Made by a program: the position numbers and the translations under genes
Notes under the pieces: generated by a model
What the model was told of the DNA's origin: nothing
The model's input: only the letters and a program-made list of their open reading frames with translations
Database searches by the model: none
Part shown: positions 29,395 to 44,684 of the stretch, piece by piece
Position numbering within the stretch: the first letter of the stretch is position 1
Layout of the letters: the number at the start of each line of letters is the position of its first letter
Source: Iodobacter fluviatilis
Lineage (GTDB): Bacteria > Pseudomonadota > Gammaproteobacteria > Burkholderiales > Chitinibacteraceae
Assembly (NCBI RefSeq): GCF_900451195.1
Contig: NZ_UGHR01000004.1
Coordinates: forward strand, 124,001-188,000
Length of the DNA stretch: 64,000 bases
Reading direction: 5' to 3'

Positions 29395-29439
29395 AGCAAG
29401 GTGCAGCCTGAACGTGAAATGTTCGGGCTGGTACTTGCT
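29395..29439. promoter_or_regulatory. Imperfect stem-loop between obg and the SMC locus
   Basis: AGCAAG...CAGCCTGAAC-GTGAAAT-GTTCGGGCTG...CTTGCT forms a two-part hairpin, without a T-run. It could be a weak terminator for obg or a leader structure of the SMC locus. Confidence 0.4.
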
Positions 29440-29489
29440 GGGTGTACGCGTTAAGCTCCTTTCCCTTTTAGTACTCATCTGCCGGTCAC

Positions 29490-30761
29490 ATGCAGAACGA
29501 CTCCGCTCTCTTAGAATTTTTTCAGCCTGGCTTTGTGCCACTTGATCTGCCGCCATTGGCAGGGTTGATCCGCGCTCGCCCCTATTTAGACGCTTTTATC
29601 ACGCTCTTTCGAGGCGGTGAGGAAGAAGTCATGGTGCGCCTCTTGGTGCTGCGTGAAATTGGTGCGCGTGCACAGGCTCCGCGCTGGACGCCGCAAGATT
29701 TGCAAGCACACTTTGCCTATATCAACCCCGTAAAGCTTGAAACCGTTCTAAAGCGGATCCGTGATAACGGACTTTTGGTCTGGGATTCGGATGAGCAGCT
29801 TTATTCATTATCAGAGCCGGGCCGTATTGCGCTGGCCTCAATTGGCACACTGGTACAGTTTTCTGATGGCGATGCCGAGCTGGGTTATTTAACCGCGCAA
29901 GTAGCGGCGGGGCAGTCAGTTGGGCGGGTGGCGCATGAAGCATTGCAGCACCTTTTGGCTCGCTTGAACGAGCTATACCGCGATTTTGAAGAAGCGCTTG
30001 AATCGCAATCTGAGTTCCAAATTCGCAAAGCGCAATCTAAGCTAGAAAGTGTTTGGAAGTGGGTAGAGAAAGGTACCGAGGTCATGCATGCCATTTTGGA
30101 TGATGACACGCTGGATCTGCTGACACTGAATCAGGCGCAGGCCATTGCTACCGCGCAAAGCCGTATGTTGCGTTTAACCAGCGTATTTCAGCGTCGTTTA
30201 AGCGAGCTGGCCGCGCAGCGCGTGCATCTGGGCGAATCCGGGCTGACATCCACTAATGTGGCCGATTGGCTGCGGCGCCTTGATCAGGATGAATTGGCTA
30301 ATTTGGGGCGGGATTTATTGATTTTCCATCCAGAGCCTGTGTTTGTGACTGCGGATGAGTTGTTAGATATTTCTGAATACGAGTTAGTGAGTCGTGAGCG
30401 GCTTGAGTATATCGAGAGTGCCCTGCCGTCAAGCGAGGTGGCAGAAGATGTTGAGGCGATGGAAGTAGAGCGTCTCTTGGATGCAGAAGCACTGTTTGAA
30501 GAGCTGGGGGCTTTGGCTGCCCGTGGCGGCACGGCCGAGCTGTTTGAGCAGGTGGTCGCCGATACTTACAATGTCACAGCTTATCGCTTATCTTTGCTTT
30601 CTTTGCTTGGTGATGCCGATGCTGCACTAGAACAAAGTGTGGTGGCAGATTTAGTTCGCCTGCCTTTATTCCTAGAGGCAGAGGAAGGGGTGGAGTTGTT
30701 GGAACACCTTGAGGTCGCTGCAATTAGCCGCGGTCGGTTACGTCCTGTTGACATAAAATAG
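29490..30761 (+). CDS. Kleisin-like subunit of a Muk/Mks/Wadjet-type SMC complex (MksF/JetA-like)
   Basis: 423 aa. N-terminal winged-helix region at about 20-115 (FITLFRGGEEEVMVRLLVLREI; KLETVLKRIRDNGLLVWDSDEQLYSLSEPGR), then a long helical middle (LQHLLARLNELYRDFEEALESQSEFQIRKAQ, WKWVEKGTEVMHAILDDDTLDLLT) and an acidic C-terminal part. This winged-helix/coiled-coil/C-terminal layout and its place as first gene before an MksE-like and an SMC gene support a kleisin role. No strong ribosome binding site is seen before the ATG. The family call rests on architecture and context; similarity was not searched. Confidence 0.65.
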   Translation: MQNDSALLEFFQPGFVPLDLPPLAGLIRARPYLDAFITLFRGGEEEVMVRLLVLREIGARAQAPRWTPQDLQAHFAYINPVKLETVLKRIRDNGLLVWDSDEQLYSLSEPGRIALASIGTLVQFSDGDAELGYLTAQVAAGQSVGRVAHEALQHLLARLNELYRDFEEALESQSEFQIRKAQSKLESVWKWVEKGTEVMHAILDDDTLDLLTLNQAQAIATAQSRMLRLTSVFQRRLSELAAQRVHLGESGLTSTNVADWLRRLDQDELANLGRDLLIFHPEPVFVTADELLDISEYELVSRERLEYIESALPSSEVAEDVEAMEVERLLDAEALFEELGALAARGGTAELFEQVVADTYNVTAYRLSLLSLLGDADAALEQSVVADLVRLPLFLEAEEGVELLEHLEVAAISRGRLRPVDIK

Positions 30762-30845
30762 TTCAAATAAGCGCGTATTGCTTTCTGTATTGGACAGTAT
30801 TAATAAGGTAGGCTTGGGTCTAGTCAAATCGTTGTGGAGTGCATA

Positions 30846-31493
30846 ATGGGTCTTTTGGATGATCTGAAGCAGCAGGCCGCGTCAGTAGAAACAGATAGTG
30901 CAGAGCAAAGACGTGTTTATCTTGCCAATATGGGCCTGATCGATAGCGCAATGCGTGCAGTCCTTGCTTATTTTTACGAGCTGGCTAATCAACTTAAGGT
31001 GGTAAAGCCGGCCAGCCCGCATACCTACCGGGTATGGGGTGTGGGTGAGTTTACGCAGATGAATATGACGCTGGCTGCGGCGAATTCGCGTAATAAATCG
31101 CTGGAGGGTGGAGAACACCCTGATTACGTTGAGTTTATTGTTGAGTGGCAGGGTCGGGAGCCTTTACGTACAGTCTGTTCATCGCAAAGTGCCGCTAAAC
31201 ACTTGAAAGAGCAGATGTGGCAGTACGGATGTAAGCTGGAAGAAAAAATTCAGGCTGCGCCGGATGGTAAATTTATCCGCTCGGCAATGACGATAGCCCC
31301 TTTGGTGCCAACGCGCTTTCGCTTTGACGCGGTATATGACTCCGGGAAAATTCGTTTAAATATTCGTAATCTGGCCAATTTAGGCGAAGATCAGCATTTA
31401 TTAGATGCTGCACAATGCACGCCTGCGCTCTGTGAAGAGCTGGCCAAGGCCATGTTGGGCAAGCCTCATCATTTGGCTGATTTATTAGCTTAG
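30846..31493 (+). CDS. Unknown 215-aa protein in the SMC locus
   Basis: ATG 30846 has GGAG 6 bases upstream. The protein (MGLLDDLKQQAASVETD...) is helical at the N-terminus and mixed alpha/beta afterwards (YVEFIVEWQGREPL; IAPLVPTRFRFDAVYDSGKIRLNI). There is no Walker motif, nuclease or Toprim-like acidic cluster, so it is not JetD/MksG. Position between the kleisin-like and MksE-like genes suggests an accessory subunit, but a weak hairpin with a short T-run downstream (31539-31557) could also separate it from the rest. Family not recognised. Confidence 0.6.
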   Translation: MGLLDDLKQQAASVETDSAEQRRVYLANMGLIDSAMRAVLAYFYELANQLKVVKPASPHTYRVWGVGEFTQMNMTLAAANSRNKSLEGGEHPDYVEFIVEWQGREPLRTVCSSQSAAKHLKEQMWQYGCKLEEKIQAAPDGKFIRSAMTIAPLVPTRFRFDAVYDSGKIRLNIRNLANLGEDQHLLDAAQCTPALCEELAKAMLGKPHHLADLLA

Positions 31494-31538
31494 CGGGCAC
31501 TGCAGCCTGCTGTGCCTGACCATGGCTGCATGGGGTTG

Positions 31539-31558
31539 AGCCCTCCGGGCTGGCTTTT
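31539..31558 (+). terminator. Weak hairpin with T-run after the 215-aa gene
   Basis: AGCCC-TCC-GGGCT followed by GGCTTTT. Short stem; may only reduce read-through within the SMC locus. Confidence 0.35.
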
Positions 31559-31702
31559 CTGCATCTTTTCGGTAAATTTGGCCTTATCTATTTGTGTAGT
31601 ATGCCGCCATAATCTGTGCGGCATGCCAAGGTTTTGGTTAAGTTTCGCTATTTGCTTGAGTTATTCGTTTAATTTTGGCGTTTCATATCTGTATGGGTGT
31701 AC

Positions 31703-32350
31703 ATGGATCAAGCTCTTAATATTTTGGTCGCGCGCCTCTTGGCGCATCGTTTTTTACCGCGCAAAGATCCTTTAGCGCGGCGCGCTTTGATTGACGAAGC
31801 GTTCCGTGAATCGCTGGATCACCGGCTGGCCGGCTGTGGCCTGCGCCTCTTAGAAAATCCCTACGCAGAATACATCGCCGTTGGCCTTGCTACCGAAATG
31901 GAAGACTGGGTGTTCGGTGAGGGCGAAAATTGGTTGTCTAATAATATGGGCATGCCAAGGGATGCGATTGCCCTTTTGATCGTGGTCTGGGCCTTAATTA
32001 TTCTGCCAAAACGCCAGCGCCAGATTGCCCTGTCTGCATCGGATCCTGATGATATGTTTGGCGAAGCATCGCCGATCGAGTTTGGTGATGAGGTGGCTCC
32101 GGGGATTCCTGAAGAAGCGATTTATGCTGATTTTGGTAAAAAGCTCGGCGGTAAGGCGCGTTTCTCTATGAATTTAAGCCAGCTTGCCAAACTTGGTTTT
32201 ATTAATCGCCGCAATAAAATGGTCTTTGAAGGGCCGCTGCTTGATCTGATGATCGATTACGCACGCTTGGCTCCTCGGATTATTAATGGTGCTTTGGCTG
32301 ATTTGCTGAAGATTGATGCGGTTGCGGTTGAAACACCGATTGAAGATTGA
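31703..32350 (+). CDS. MksE/JetB-like small subunit of the SMC complex
   Basis: 215 aa from ATG 31703 (a GTG is two codons upstream). It has two helical/winged-helix-like regions (DQALNILVARLLAHRFLPRKDPLARRALID; AIALLIVVWALIILPKRQRQIAL; MNLSQLAKLGFINRRNKMVFEGPLLDLMIDYA), with an acidic linker (SDPDDMFGEASPIEFGDE). Size, tandem winged-helix appearance and the SMC gene directly downstream match MksE. MksE/MukE dimers bind the kleisin. No sequence search was possible. Confidence 0.6.
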   Translation: MDQALNILVARLLAHRFLPRKDPLARRALIDEAFRESLDHRLAGCGLRLLENPYAEYIAVGLATEMEDWVFGEGENWLSNNMGMPRDAIALLIVVWALIILPKRQRQIALSASDPDDMFGEASPIEFGDEVAPGIPEEAIYADFGKKLGGKARFSMNLSQLAKLGFINRRNKMVFEGPLLDLMIDYARLAPRIINGALADLLKIDAVAVETPIED

Positions 32351-32495
32351 TGTTGTCTTCGGGCTTATTGGGATTGTGCGGCAGATGGGTGAGCGTATCG
32401 AGCCAAGAGCCCTCAGCCGTTTTGGGGTTGCGTCAGAATAGTCAGTAAGCAGATAAGCTGTGCTACAGCTTTATCGGGACATAGGTTAAAAATTA

Positions 32496-35318
32496 ATGTT
32501 TCAGATTCGTGAAATTGAAATGGTCCATTGGGATTTCTGGCGTGCGATTCGCGTGCCGCTGGATGCCCAGATTGTGACTATTGTTGGGCCAAATGGCTCA
32601 GGCAAAACGACGATGCTGGATGCGCTGCGCACCCTGCTGGCTCTGCGCTGCTCGGGCCGCCGCGATTACAAGCGCTATGTTCGTAATAATAAAGAAAACT
32701 TTGCTTGGCTGCGTGGAGTGGTCTCCAACCCGCGTCGTGGCGAAGGCGGCTTGTTCCCCTATTTGTTTTTCCCCATTACCAGCCCTGAAGTCACGCTGTT
32801 TTGTCGCGTAAAAAAACAAGGTGGCGATTGGGTGCGTCATTACGCCATTGCCGAAGGTGTGGTTGAGCTAACGCCAGAAACGGAAAGCGGCTTGCAATGG
32901 CTGGGGGTGAATGAATACAAGCGCCGTCTTGAATCGGCAGGCTTGACTGCTGCGATTGCTGAAGTATTGGCGCTCGAGCAGGGCGACACCGATAAGCTGT
33001 GTGAGTACAGCCCAAAAGCTTTGCTTGATTTGGTTTTCCAGGTATTTGGCGATAAGCAAGTGCTGGATAACTATCAGGATGCCAAGCTGCGCCTCAAAGA
33101 AACTGAAGGTGAGCTGGGAAAAGTCGAGCAACAGATGGCACAGATTGGGCTTGATGTGGAGCGGATGAAGCTGCGCTCTAATAGCTTTTTGGAATGGCAG
33201 GCATTGCAACGCGATGTGGTTCGCCTAGAAAAAGATGTGGTGCCAGGCCTTAAATACCTTGAGCAGTGGGATGGTTTGTTGGCAGGCTTGACTCAGTTTC
33301 GCTTGGCTAAAACCAATTTGCGGGCCAAGAAGCAGGAGTTGGATGAATTAAATCTGGCGTATTCGGAGTTTGATCAACGCCGCGAAGCCGCCATGGTGGG
33401 CGAGCGTGAAGCCAAGCAGGCTTACGATAATCACTTTGCTCTGTTTCAACAGGTGCGTGATGCAGCCCGTGATACAGAAAAACTACTGAAAGAAGAGGTG
33501 CGGCTACGTGAGCTGGCCGAGTCAGAACATGGCCGTGATGCGGTCAGTATTAACGACCGCTTACTGGCCTTAAAAGAACAGCTTGCCAGCTTAAGACAGT
33601 GGTTGCGTACCGCCAAAGAAGAGCGCCAGCAGCTGGCCGATATGCAAAATACTCTGCAAGCGGGTAGAGCGCCATCGCCAGATTTTACCCGGAACATGCG
33701 CTCTGCCTTGGATGAGGCGGCGATTCCGCATCAGGTGTTAACTGAAATTGTTGAAGTCACCGATGCGAGCTGGCAGCAGGCAGTGGAAGCCTTGCTGGCT
33801 CCTTATCGTCACATCGTTTTGCTTAAGCGGGCCAGTGATCGAAACCGCGCATGGGAAATTGCCCAGCGCTTACGCTACCGCCACTTTATTGTGCCTGATA
33901 GTGAGCCTGTGCCGCGCGCCAATAAAGGCTCGGTGCTGGAAGTGGTGGATTTCAATGGCGATGCGCCAAGCTGGGTCGTGCAATTGCTTAACCGCACTCA
34001 GCGTGTTGTTACGGTTGAAGCGGGTGGTAAGGTCGATGGCGACTGGATCACCAAAGAGGGTTATCACAAAGAGCGCCGTGGTGGCCGCGATATTAGCGTA
34101 CGCCCAAGTGATTTTGCCTTTGGTGAGGCCGCAAGACAATCACGCTTAGGCGATGCGCTGAGCCGCTTAAAAGTATTGAATCATCAAATTTTAGATGCAG
34201 AAGCGCGTGATGTAGATTTAAGCCGCGATATTAGCGCGCATACCGAGCAATTGATGGGTATGCAGGCGGTGGTACAGCTGGCGGCGCGTCAGGAAGAATT
34301 TGCCGCTGCCGCAGCACGTTTCCCAGGAGAGCAGGAGTCGGTGCAAACCTTGGGTGCCGAGCTGGCCGCAGCGCAGGCTGCTTGGGAAGCCGCACGGGAT
34401 GCGCGTGAAGAATTGCGCGTGGGTTTTGAGCGCAGCAAAGATCAGCGCGAGCGTCTGGCTGGGCAAGTGAATTATCAGCAAGATCAGGCGCAGCGTCAGC
34501 AGTTGGAAATCCACAAGCAATTGCGCCAGCTGCGCGAGCTAAAAACCAGTATGCAGGATCATTTAAGCGATGTATCTGCGTTGAATGCAGTGCGTGAGCA
34601 ATTTGGCAGCGTGCGTGAAGTGCAGCATTTGCTAGAGCGCCAACGCCAGCAGCTGGCTAATGGGTCTTGGGAAACTGATGAAACGATTCTGGCCCGCCGC
34701 GATAAACTGCAAAATGATTACGATGCGGTGCAGCGTGATGCCGAAGTGCATTACAAAGAAGTGCAGCGTACTGGCGAGCTGACGCATGAAGCCCGTGCCG
34801 CCTATATTAATAAGCTACGTGCCACGGTGCGTGCTTACTGCCGCAATATTGCCCGTCTGGGCGAGCTGGCAGGGATTGATGTAGAAGCCGAAATGCCGCA
34901 TCTGGATAACGATGATGCGGTGCTGGCGCAAGCGGGCTTGGCGGCGCGTTTCAATTTTGACCAGAAAGGCATGATGGGCATGAACGACGGTGAAGCGTCG
35001 GGTGGCCAGCAGGTAATGAAATCTTTGATTCTGCTGATTGGCTTGATGATGGATGACGCCAATCCATCGGGCTTTGTGTTTATTGACGAGCCGTTCGCTC
35101 ACTTGGATATCTTTAATATTGATCGCGTTGGCGCATTCTTAAAGGCCACTCAGGCGCAGTATTTAATTACCACGCCACTCACGCACAATACCAATGTTTA
35201 CGCGCCATCTGATTTGACGCTGACCACACGCAAAAAGCGCCCAGGGGATACTTGGGCACCGCTTATTCTTCAGACTCGTCGCCGGGTTGAAACAGCACAA
35301 CAAGAGTTGATTGTATGA
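32496..35318 (+). CDS. SMC-family ATPase of the Muk/Mks/Wadjet type (MksB/JetC-like)
   Basis: 940 aa. Walker A GPNGSGKTT at residues 31-39 after VHWDFWRAIRVPLD, an N-terminus like MukB/MksB. Coiled coils run from about 190-390 and 560-790, separated by a small hinge at about 395-510 (SWQQAVEALLAPYRHIVLL, resembling the hinge of MksB/JetC). Signature motif EASGGQQ at 833-839 and Walker B FVFIDEP with D864/E865. The complete set of catalytic motifs predicts an active DNA-loop-extruding or DNA-compacting ATPase. The stop overlaps the start of rlmL by 4 bases (ATGA). Length is at the short end for SMC proteins and near that reported for MksB. Confidence 0.8.
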   Translation: MFQIREIEMVHWDFWRAIRVPLDAQIVTIVGPNGSGKTTMLDALRTLLALRCSGRRDYKRYVRNNKENFAWLRGVVSNPRRGEGGLFPYLFFPITSPEVTLFCRVKKQGGDWVRHYAIAEGVVELTPETESGLQWLGVNEYKRRLESAGLTAAIAEVLALEQGDTDKLCEYSPKALLDLVFQVFGDKQVLDNYQDAKLRLKETEGELGKVEQQMAQIGLDVERMKLRSNSFLEWQALQRDVVRLEKDVVPGLKYLEQWDGLLAGLTQFRLAKTNLRAKKQELDELNLAYSEFDQRREAAMVGEREAKQAYDNHFALFQQVRDAARDTEKLLKEEVRLRELAESEHGRDAVSINDRLLALKEQLASLRQWLRTAKEERQQLADMQNTLQAGRAPSPDFTRNMRSALDEAAIPHQVLTEIVEVTDASWQQAVEALLAPYRHIVLLKRASDRNRAWEIAQRLRYRHFIVPDSEPVPRANKGSVLEVVDFNGDAPSWVVQLLNRTQRVVTVEAGGKVDGDWITKEGYHKERRGGRDISVRPSDFAFGEAARQSRLGDALSRLKVLNHQILDAEARDVDLSRDISAHTEQLMGMQAVVQLAARQEEFAAAAARFPGEQESVQTLGAELAAAQAAWEAARDAREELRVGFERSKDQRERLAGQVNYQQDQAQRQQLEIHKQLRQLRELKTSMQDHLSDVSALNAVREQFGSVREVQHLLERQRQQLANGSWETDETILARRDKLQNDYDAVQRDAEVHYKEVQRTGELTHEARAAYINKLRATVRAYCRNIARLGELAGIDVEAEMPHLDNDDAVLAQAGLAARFNFDQKGMMGMNDGEASGGQQVMKSLILLIGLMMDDANPSGFVFIDEPFAHLDIFNIDRVGAFLKATQAQYLITTPLTHNTNVYAPSDLTLTTRKKRPGDTWAPLILQTRRRVETAQQELIV

Positions 35319-36487
35319 AACAAGTATTCCATTTTTTCGCCCCCTGCCCACGAGGTCTTGAAGGGCCGCTCGTTGCTGAATTAGAAGCACTCGGCGCTGA
35401 TCAGATTAAAGCAACCGATGGCGGGGTAGGTTTCGCTGGTTCTTGGGTGCTGATGTACGAAGCCAATCTGCAATCCCGTATTGCCAGCCGTATTCTTTGG
35501 CGCGTGGCAGAAAAAAGCTGGAAAACAGAAGACGATCTTTACGCCATGGCGCGTGATTTAGATTGGGCCGAAATGTTTTCAGTGGATTGCACCATTAAGG
35601 TAGGCGTTACGGCTTACCGCGTACCGCAGATTCGCAGCCCAGAATTTGTGGCGCTGCGAATTAAAGACGGTATTTGCGATCGCTTCCGTCTGAAAGGGGG
35701 CAAGCGCCCAAGTGTGGATACCGCTGAGCCAGATATGCGTATCCAGCTTTATCTTACTGATCGCAATGCCACCCTTTATTTAGATACCTCAGGCGACGCG
35801 CTGTTTAAGCGTGGCTACCGTATCGAAACTGGGGACGCGCCGATGCGCGAAAATCTCGCTGCAGGGATTTTGCGTTTGATTGGCTGGACGCCGGCCGAAG
35901 CGCTGTACGATCCAATGTGTGGTTCGGCTACCTTCTTAATTGAAGCTGCCATGATTGCACGAAAAATTGCACCAGGTGCGCGTCGCGAATTTGCCTTCCA
36001 GAAAATGCGTTTGCATAGCGAAGACATGTGGCAAGAGCAGGTTGCTGCTGCGCGTGCGGCTGAAACCAAAGAAATTTTCCCTATCTATGGTAGCGATGTT
36101 TCGGCGGCTGCTATTGCGCATGCCCAGGCTAATTTGGATTACGCCCGCTTTGACGACACCATTCATTTAAAACAACTGAACGCGATGGATGCTAAGCCGC
36201 CGGTAGATATGGCCGGTGTCTGGCTTTCCAACCCGCCGTATGGTGTGCGGCTGGATGAGAAAGAAAAACTGGCTGAGCTTTATCCTCAGTGGGGCGATGC
36301 CTTGAAAAAGCGCTTCTCAGGTTGGAGAGCTTATTTCCTGACTGCCGATATGGATATCACCAAGCATATGGGCCTTAAAGCATCTAAACGCACACCACTC
36401 TATAACGGTGGCTTAGAGTGTCGTTTGTTTGAATACAAGATGGTTGCCGGTGGAATGCGCAGAAAGCCCGCAGGTTCAGACGAGTAA
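35315..36487 (+). CDS. rlmL: 23S rRNA (guanine-N2) methyltransferase RlmL-type
   Basis: 390 aa. THUMP domain at about 50-160 (EDDLYAMARDLDWAEMFSVDCTIKVGVTAYR), then Rossmann methyltransferase with DPMCGSATFLIEAAMIA (SAM loop) and the catalytic NPPYG. It corresponds to the N-terminal half of the enterobacterial RlmKL fusion, so it should methylate G2445 of 23S rRNA but lacks the RlmK part. The start overlaps the SMC stop, so it is translated with it. It sits just upstream of the rRNA operons. Confidence 0.88.
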   Translation: MKQVFHFFAPCPRGLEGPLVAELEALGADQIKATDGGVGFAGSWVLMYEANLQSRIASRILWRVAEKSWKTEDDLYAMARDLDWAEMFSVDCTIKVGVTAYRVPQIRSPEFVALRIKDGICDRFRLKGGKRPSVDTAEPDMRIQLYLTDRNATLYLDTSGDALFKRGYRIETGDAPMRENLAAGILRLIGWTPAEALYDPMCGSATFLIEAAMIARKIAPGARREFAFQKMRLHSEDMWQEQVAAARAAETKEIFPIYGSDVSAAAIAHAQANLDYARFDDTIHLKQLNAMDAKPPVDMAGVWLSNPPYGVRLDEKEKLAELYPQWGDALKKRFSGWRAYFLTADMDITKHMGLKASKRTPLYNGGLECRLFEYKMVAGGMRRKPAGSDE

Positions 36488-36501
36488 ATTACTGAAAATT
36501 G

Positions 36502-36535
36502 AAACAAGCCGCTTCTGAAAGCGGCTTGTTTGCTT
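36502..36535 (+). terminator. Intrinsic terminator after rlmL
   Basis: AAACAAGCCGCTT-CTG-AAAGCGGCTTGTTT, a 13-bp stem followed by a T-rich stretch. It ends the SMC-rlmL transcript before the rrn promoter. Confidence 0.85.
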
Positions 36536-36661
36536 TGTTTAGCATGATTTTGAGTGAGTGCATAATTAATTAAAAAGTCATTTGCTAAAAATGGCTATCA
36601 GTGCGATTGCTTTGAAATCAACCGTTTACCTTATTTTATGCACTTTATCGCTACGAAGGTA

Positions 36662-36690
36662 TTGACCGAATAGGGTCCCGCCGGTATAGT
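36662..36690 (+). promoter_or_regulatory. rRNA operon A promoter
   Basis: TTGACC (36662-36667), 17-base spacer, TATAGT (36685-36690), with a GC-rich discriminator (TCGGCC) as expected for stringently controlled rrn promoters and AT-rich upstream DNA. A boxA-like antitermination element GATCTTTAAAAAA follows at 36745-36757. Confidence 0.8.
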
Positions 36691-36876
36691 TCGGCCTCTC
36701 GCTGCAGCACACACAGCAACACGGTGTTCGAGCAGTAGCGAAACGATCTTTAAAAAAATACAGTCGATGAGTGTGAGTGCTTGATTCGGAAGCGAAACAA
36801 GTGCTTACATGAGTAAGGAGTAACCAGCGATGGTTGCTCTGAATAAAGTAAGCCAGTAAGTACTAGCTTAGCGATT

Positions 36877-41605
<4,729 letters not shown>

Positions 41606-41739
41606 ATAACCTGAAGCGCGTGTGTGCGACGGTATAATCTACCCAGATTAGAAAACTAGATTTGAAATGTAAGACATTACTTCTTCTATTGAACTGAACG
41701 CGTTGCAGAGTAGTAAGTGCAACGAGTTAACCCGTTAAA

Positions 41740-41854
41740 GTCTGGCGACCATAGCGAGGTGGTCCCACTCCTTCCCATCCCGAACAGGACAGTGAAACAC
41801 CTTAGCGCCGATGATAGTGCAGATTACCTGTGTGAAAGTAGGTCATTGCCAGAC
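41740..41854 (+). rRNA. 5S ribosomal RNA, operon A
   Basis: About 115 nt from GTCTGGCGACC to GTCATTGCCAGAC, whose ends pair. CCCATCCCGAACAGGACAG is the usual loop. Exact ends may differ by 1-3 bases. Confidence 0.93.
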
Positions 41855-41870
41855 ACCCTAAGCCGTACCA

Positions 41871-41903
41871 AGACCCCCGTACTCGAAAGAGGCGGGGGTT
41901 TTG
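41871..41903 (+). terminator. Terminator of rRNA operon A
   Basis: GACCCCCG ... GCGGGGGTTTTG stem-loop with a following T-run, repeated identically after operon B. Confidence 0.85.
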
Positions 41904-42589
41904 CTTTGCGCGGAAGAAATGCGCGCTGTAGCTTAACGATAAGCACCAGAGGTTTGCGTGTTGGGTTACGCGATAAACCGTATGTGTCCAGCGTGACAAC
42001 CTGGTTGGGCGCTCTGATGTGAATTGGCCGCGTAGCGGTAGCAATTCATCAATCCGACTATTCGGCCAGATTGGCCGTTTTTCCAGCGTTTCTTTGAGCC
42101 ACATTAAGGGCTCTAGTCATTCAGTTTATTAATCGGCGTCCAATACCACTCTGGTTTGTGCAGCTACTGGCGCTGCTGGACTGGACAACGCATTGCTGTG
42201 AAATACTTGAAACGGGAAATGATTTGTTCTGGTTTAAATAGCGAAAAACGGGAAAAAAACGGACTGCCAAACTGGCAACATTTGGACGCTGATTGACAGT
42301 CTGAAACACGCCATTGATTTCGACGTGTTCGTGGCTCCAAGGTTGGCAAGCCTCGCTAGGTGTAAAGGCCGGCGGAACAAGCTCTGCTTGCTGCCGGGAG
42401 CGATGACGCTGGACTTCCATTGTCTAACGAAACGATAAAGTTTCTAAATGCATGATTATTTCACGGAAATGAAAGTAATTTGGTTGCGGCGAGTCTTTGG
42501 CTTGAGTGTGTGTGGCTGAAATATAGAAAAATAGATTTACTTAAAATCAATCACTTAGCGACTTACTTCGTTTTATCTTGCTCAGGGTG
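41904..42589. other. Spacer between the two rRNA operons
   Basis: About 690 bases. The first 85 bases resemble the DNA after operon B (CTGTAGC, GGTTTGCGTGTTGGGTTACGCGATAAA). A GAATTG...CAATTC palindrome (about 42020-42047) and a CCGGC...GCCGG hairpin (42368-42397) follow. Open frames on the minus strand (for example 42121-42420) have an odd composition and no start signal, and I do not support them as genes. Confidence 0.5.
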
Positions 42590-42618
42590 TTGACCGAATG
42601 GGGCCCCGCCGGTATAGT
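42590..42618 (+). promoter_or_regulatory. rRNA operon B promoter
   Basis: TTGACC (42590-42595), 17-base spacer, TATAGT (42613-42618); spacer differs from operon A at two positions (GGGGCCCC versus AGGGTCCC), so each operon has its own promoter. A boxA-like element follows at about 42672. Confidence 0.8.
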
Positions 42619-42803
42619 TCGGCCTCTCGCTGCAGCACACACGGAAACGGAGTGATGCAGGTAGCGAGAACGATCTTTAAAAAAATACAGTCGATGAGTG
42701 TGAGTGCTTGATTCGGAAGCGAAACAAGTGCTTACATGAGTAAGGAGCAACCAGCGATGGTTGCTCTGAATAAAGTAAGCCAGTAAGTACTAGCTTAGCG
42801 ATT

Positions 42804-44338
<1,535 letters not shown>

Positions 44339-44407
44339 AAGAGAAGACTTTTGGATTGAGTACTCACACTCATCGACTGTAAAAAAACAAAGATACAAAA
44401 TCAGATT

Positions 44408-44420
44408 GGGTCAGTAGCTC
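44408..44420 (+). pseudogene. Stray 5' fragment of tRNA-Ile
   Basis: GGGTCAGTAGCTC is identical to the first 13 nt of the complete tRNA-Ile that starts 49 bases downstream; the similarity then stops (GGGCGGCG versus AGTCGG). It cannot fold as a tRNA. Probably a remnant of a duplication or recombination at the tRNA block. Confidence 0.6.
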
Positions 44421-44456
44421 GGGCGGCGTAGATTAGCTACCTGAATATTCTGAAAT

Positions 44457-44533
44457 GGGTCAGTAGCTCAGTCGGTTAGAGCACCGTCTTGATAAGGCGG
44501 GGGTCACAGGTTCGATTCCTGTCTGACCCACCA
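44457..44533 (+). tRNA. tRNA-Ile (anticodon GAT)
   Basis: 77 nt with encoded CCA; acceptor GGGTCAG/CTGACCC, anticodon loop CTTGATAAG, T-arm GGTTCGATTCC. Normal content of a bacterial 16S-23S spacer. Confidence 0.96.
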
Positions 44534-44684
44534 TTGATTTTTTGATGGTTGGAAGGCTCTGTCAACAGAGCGACCAGTTTGGTTTTGATTGCAGTAAATT
44601 AATTGCAAGCTAGACGAGAAATGAAATCTCGACGTTTACTGAAGTAAACGAGAGATTGAATGACGAAGTATAGCGAAGTAATTT

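Noticed and set aside
29490..35318. Complete Wadjet (JetABCD) defence system
   Set aside because: No JetD/MksG nuclease-like gene is present in or beside the locus; the fourth gene shows no such motifs.
42121..42420. Minus-strand 99-codon frame between the rRNA operons
   Set aside because: No ribosome binding site, odd composition, crosses a hairpin; I could not relate it to a transposase or other family.
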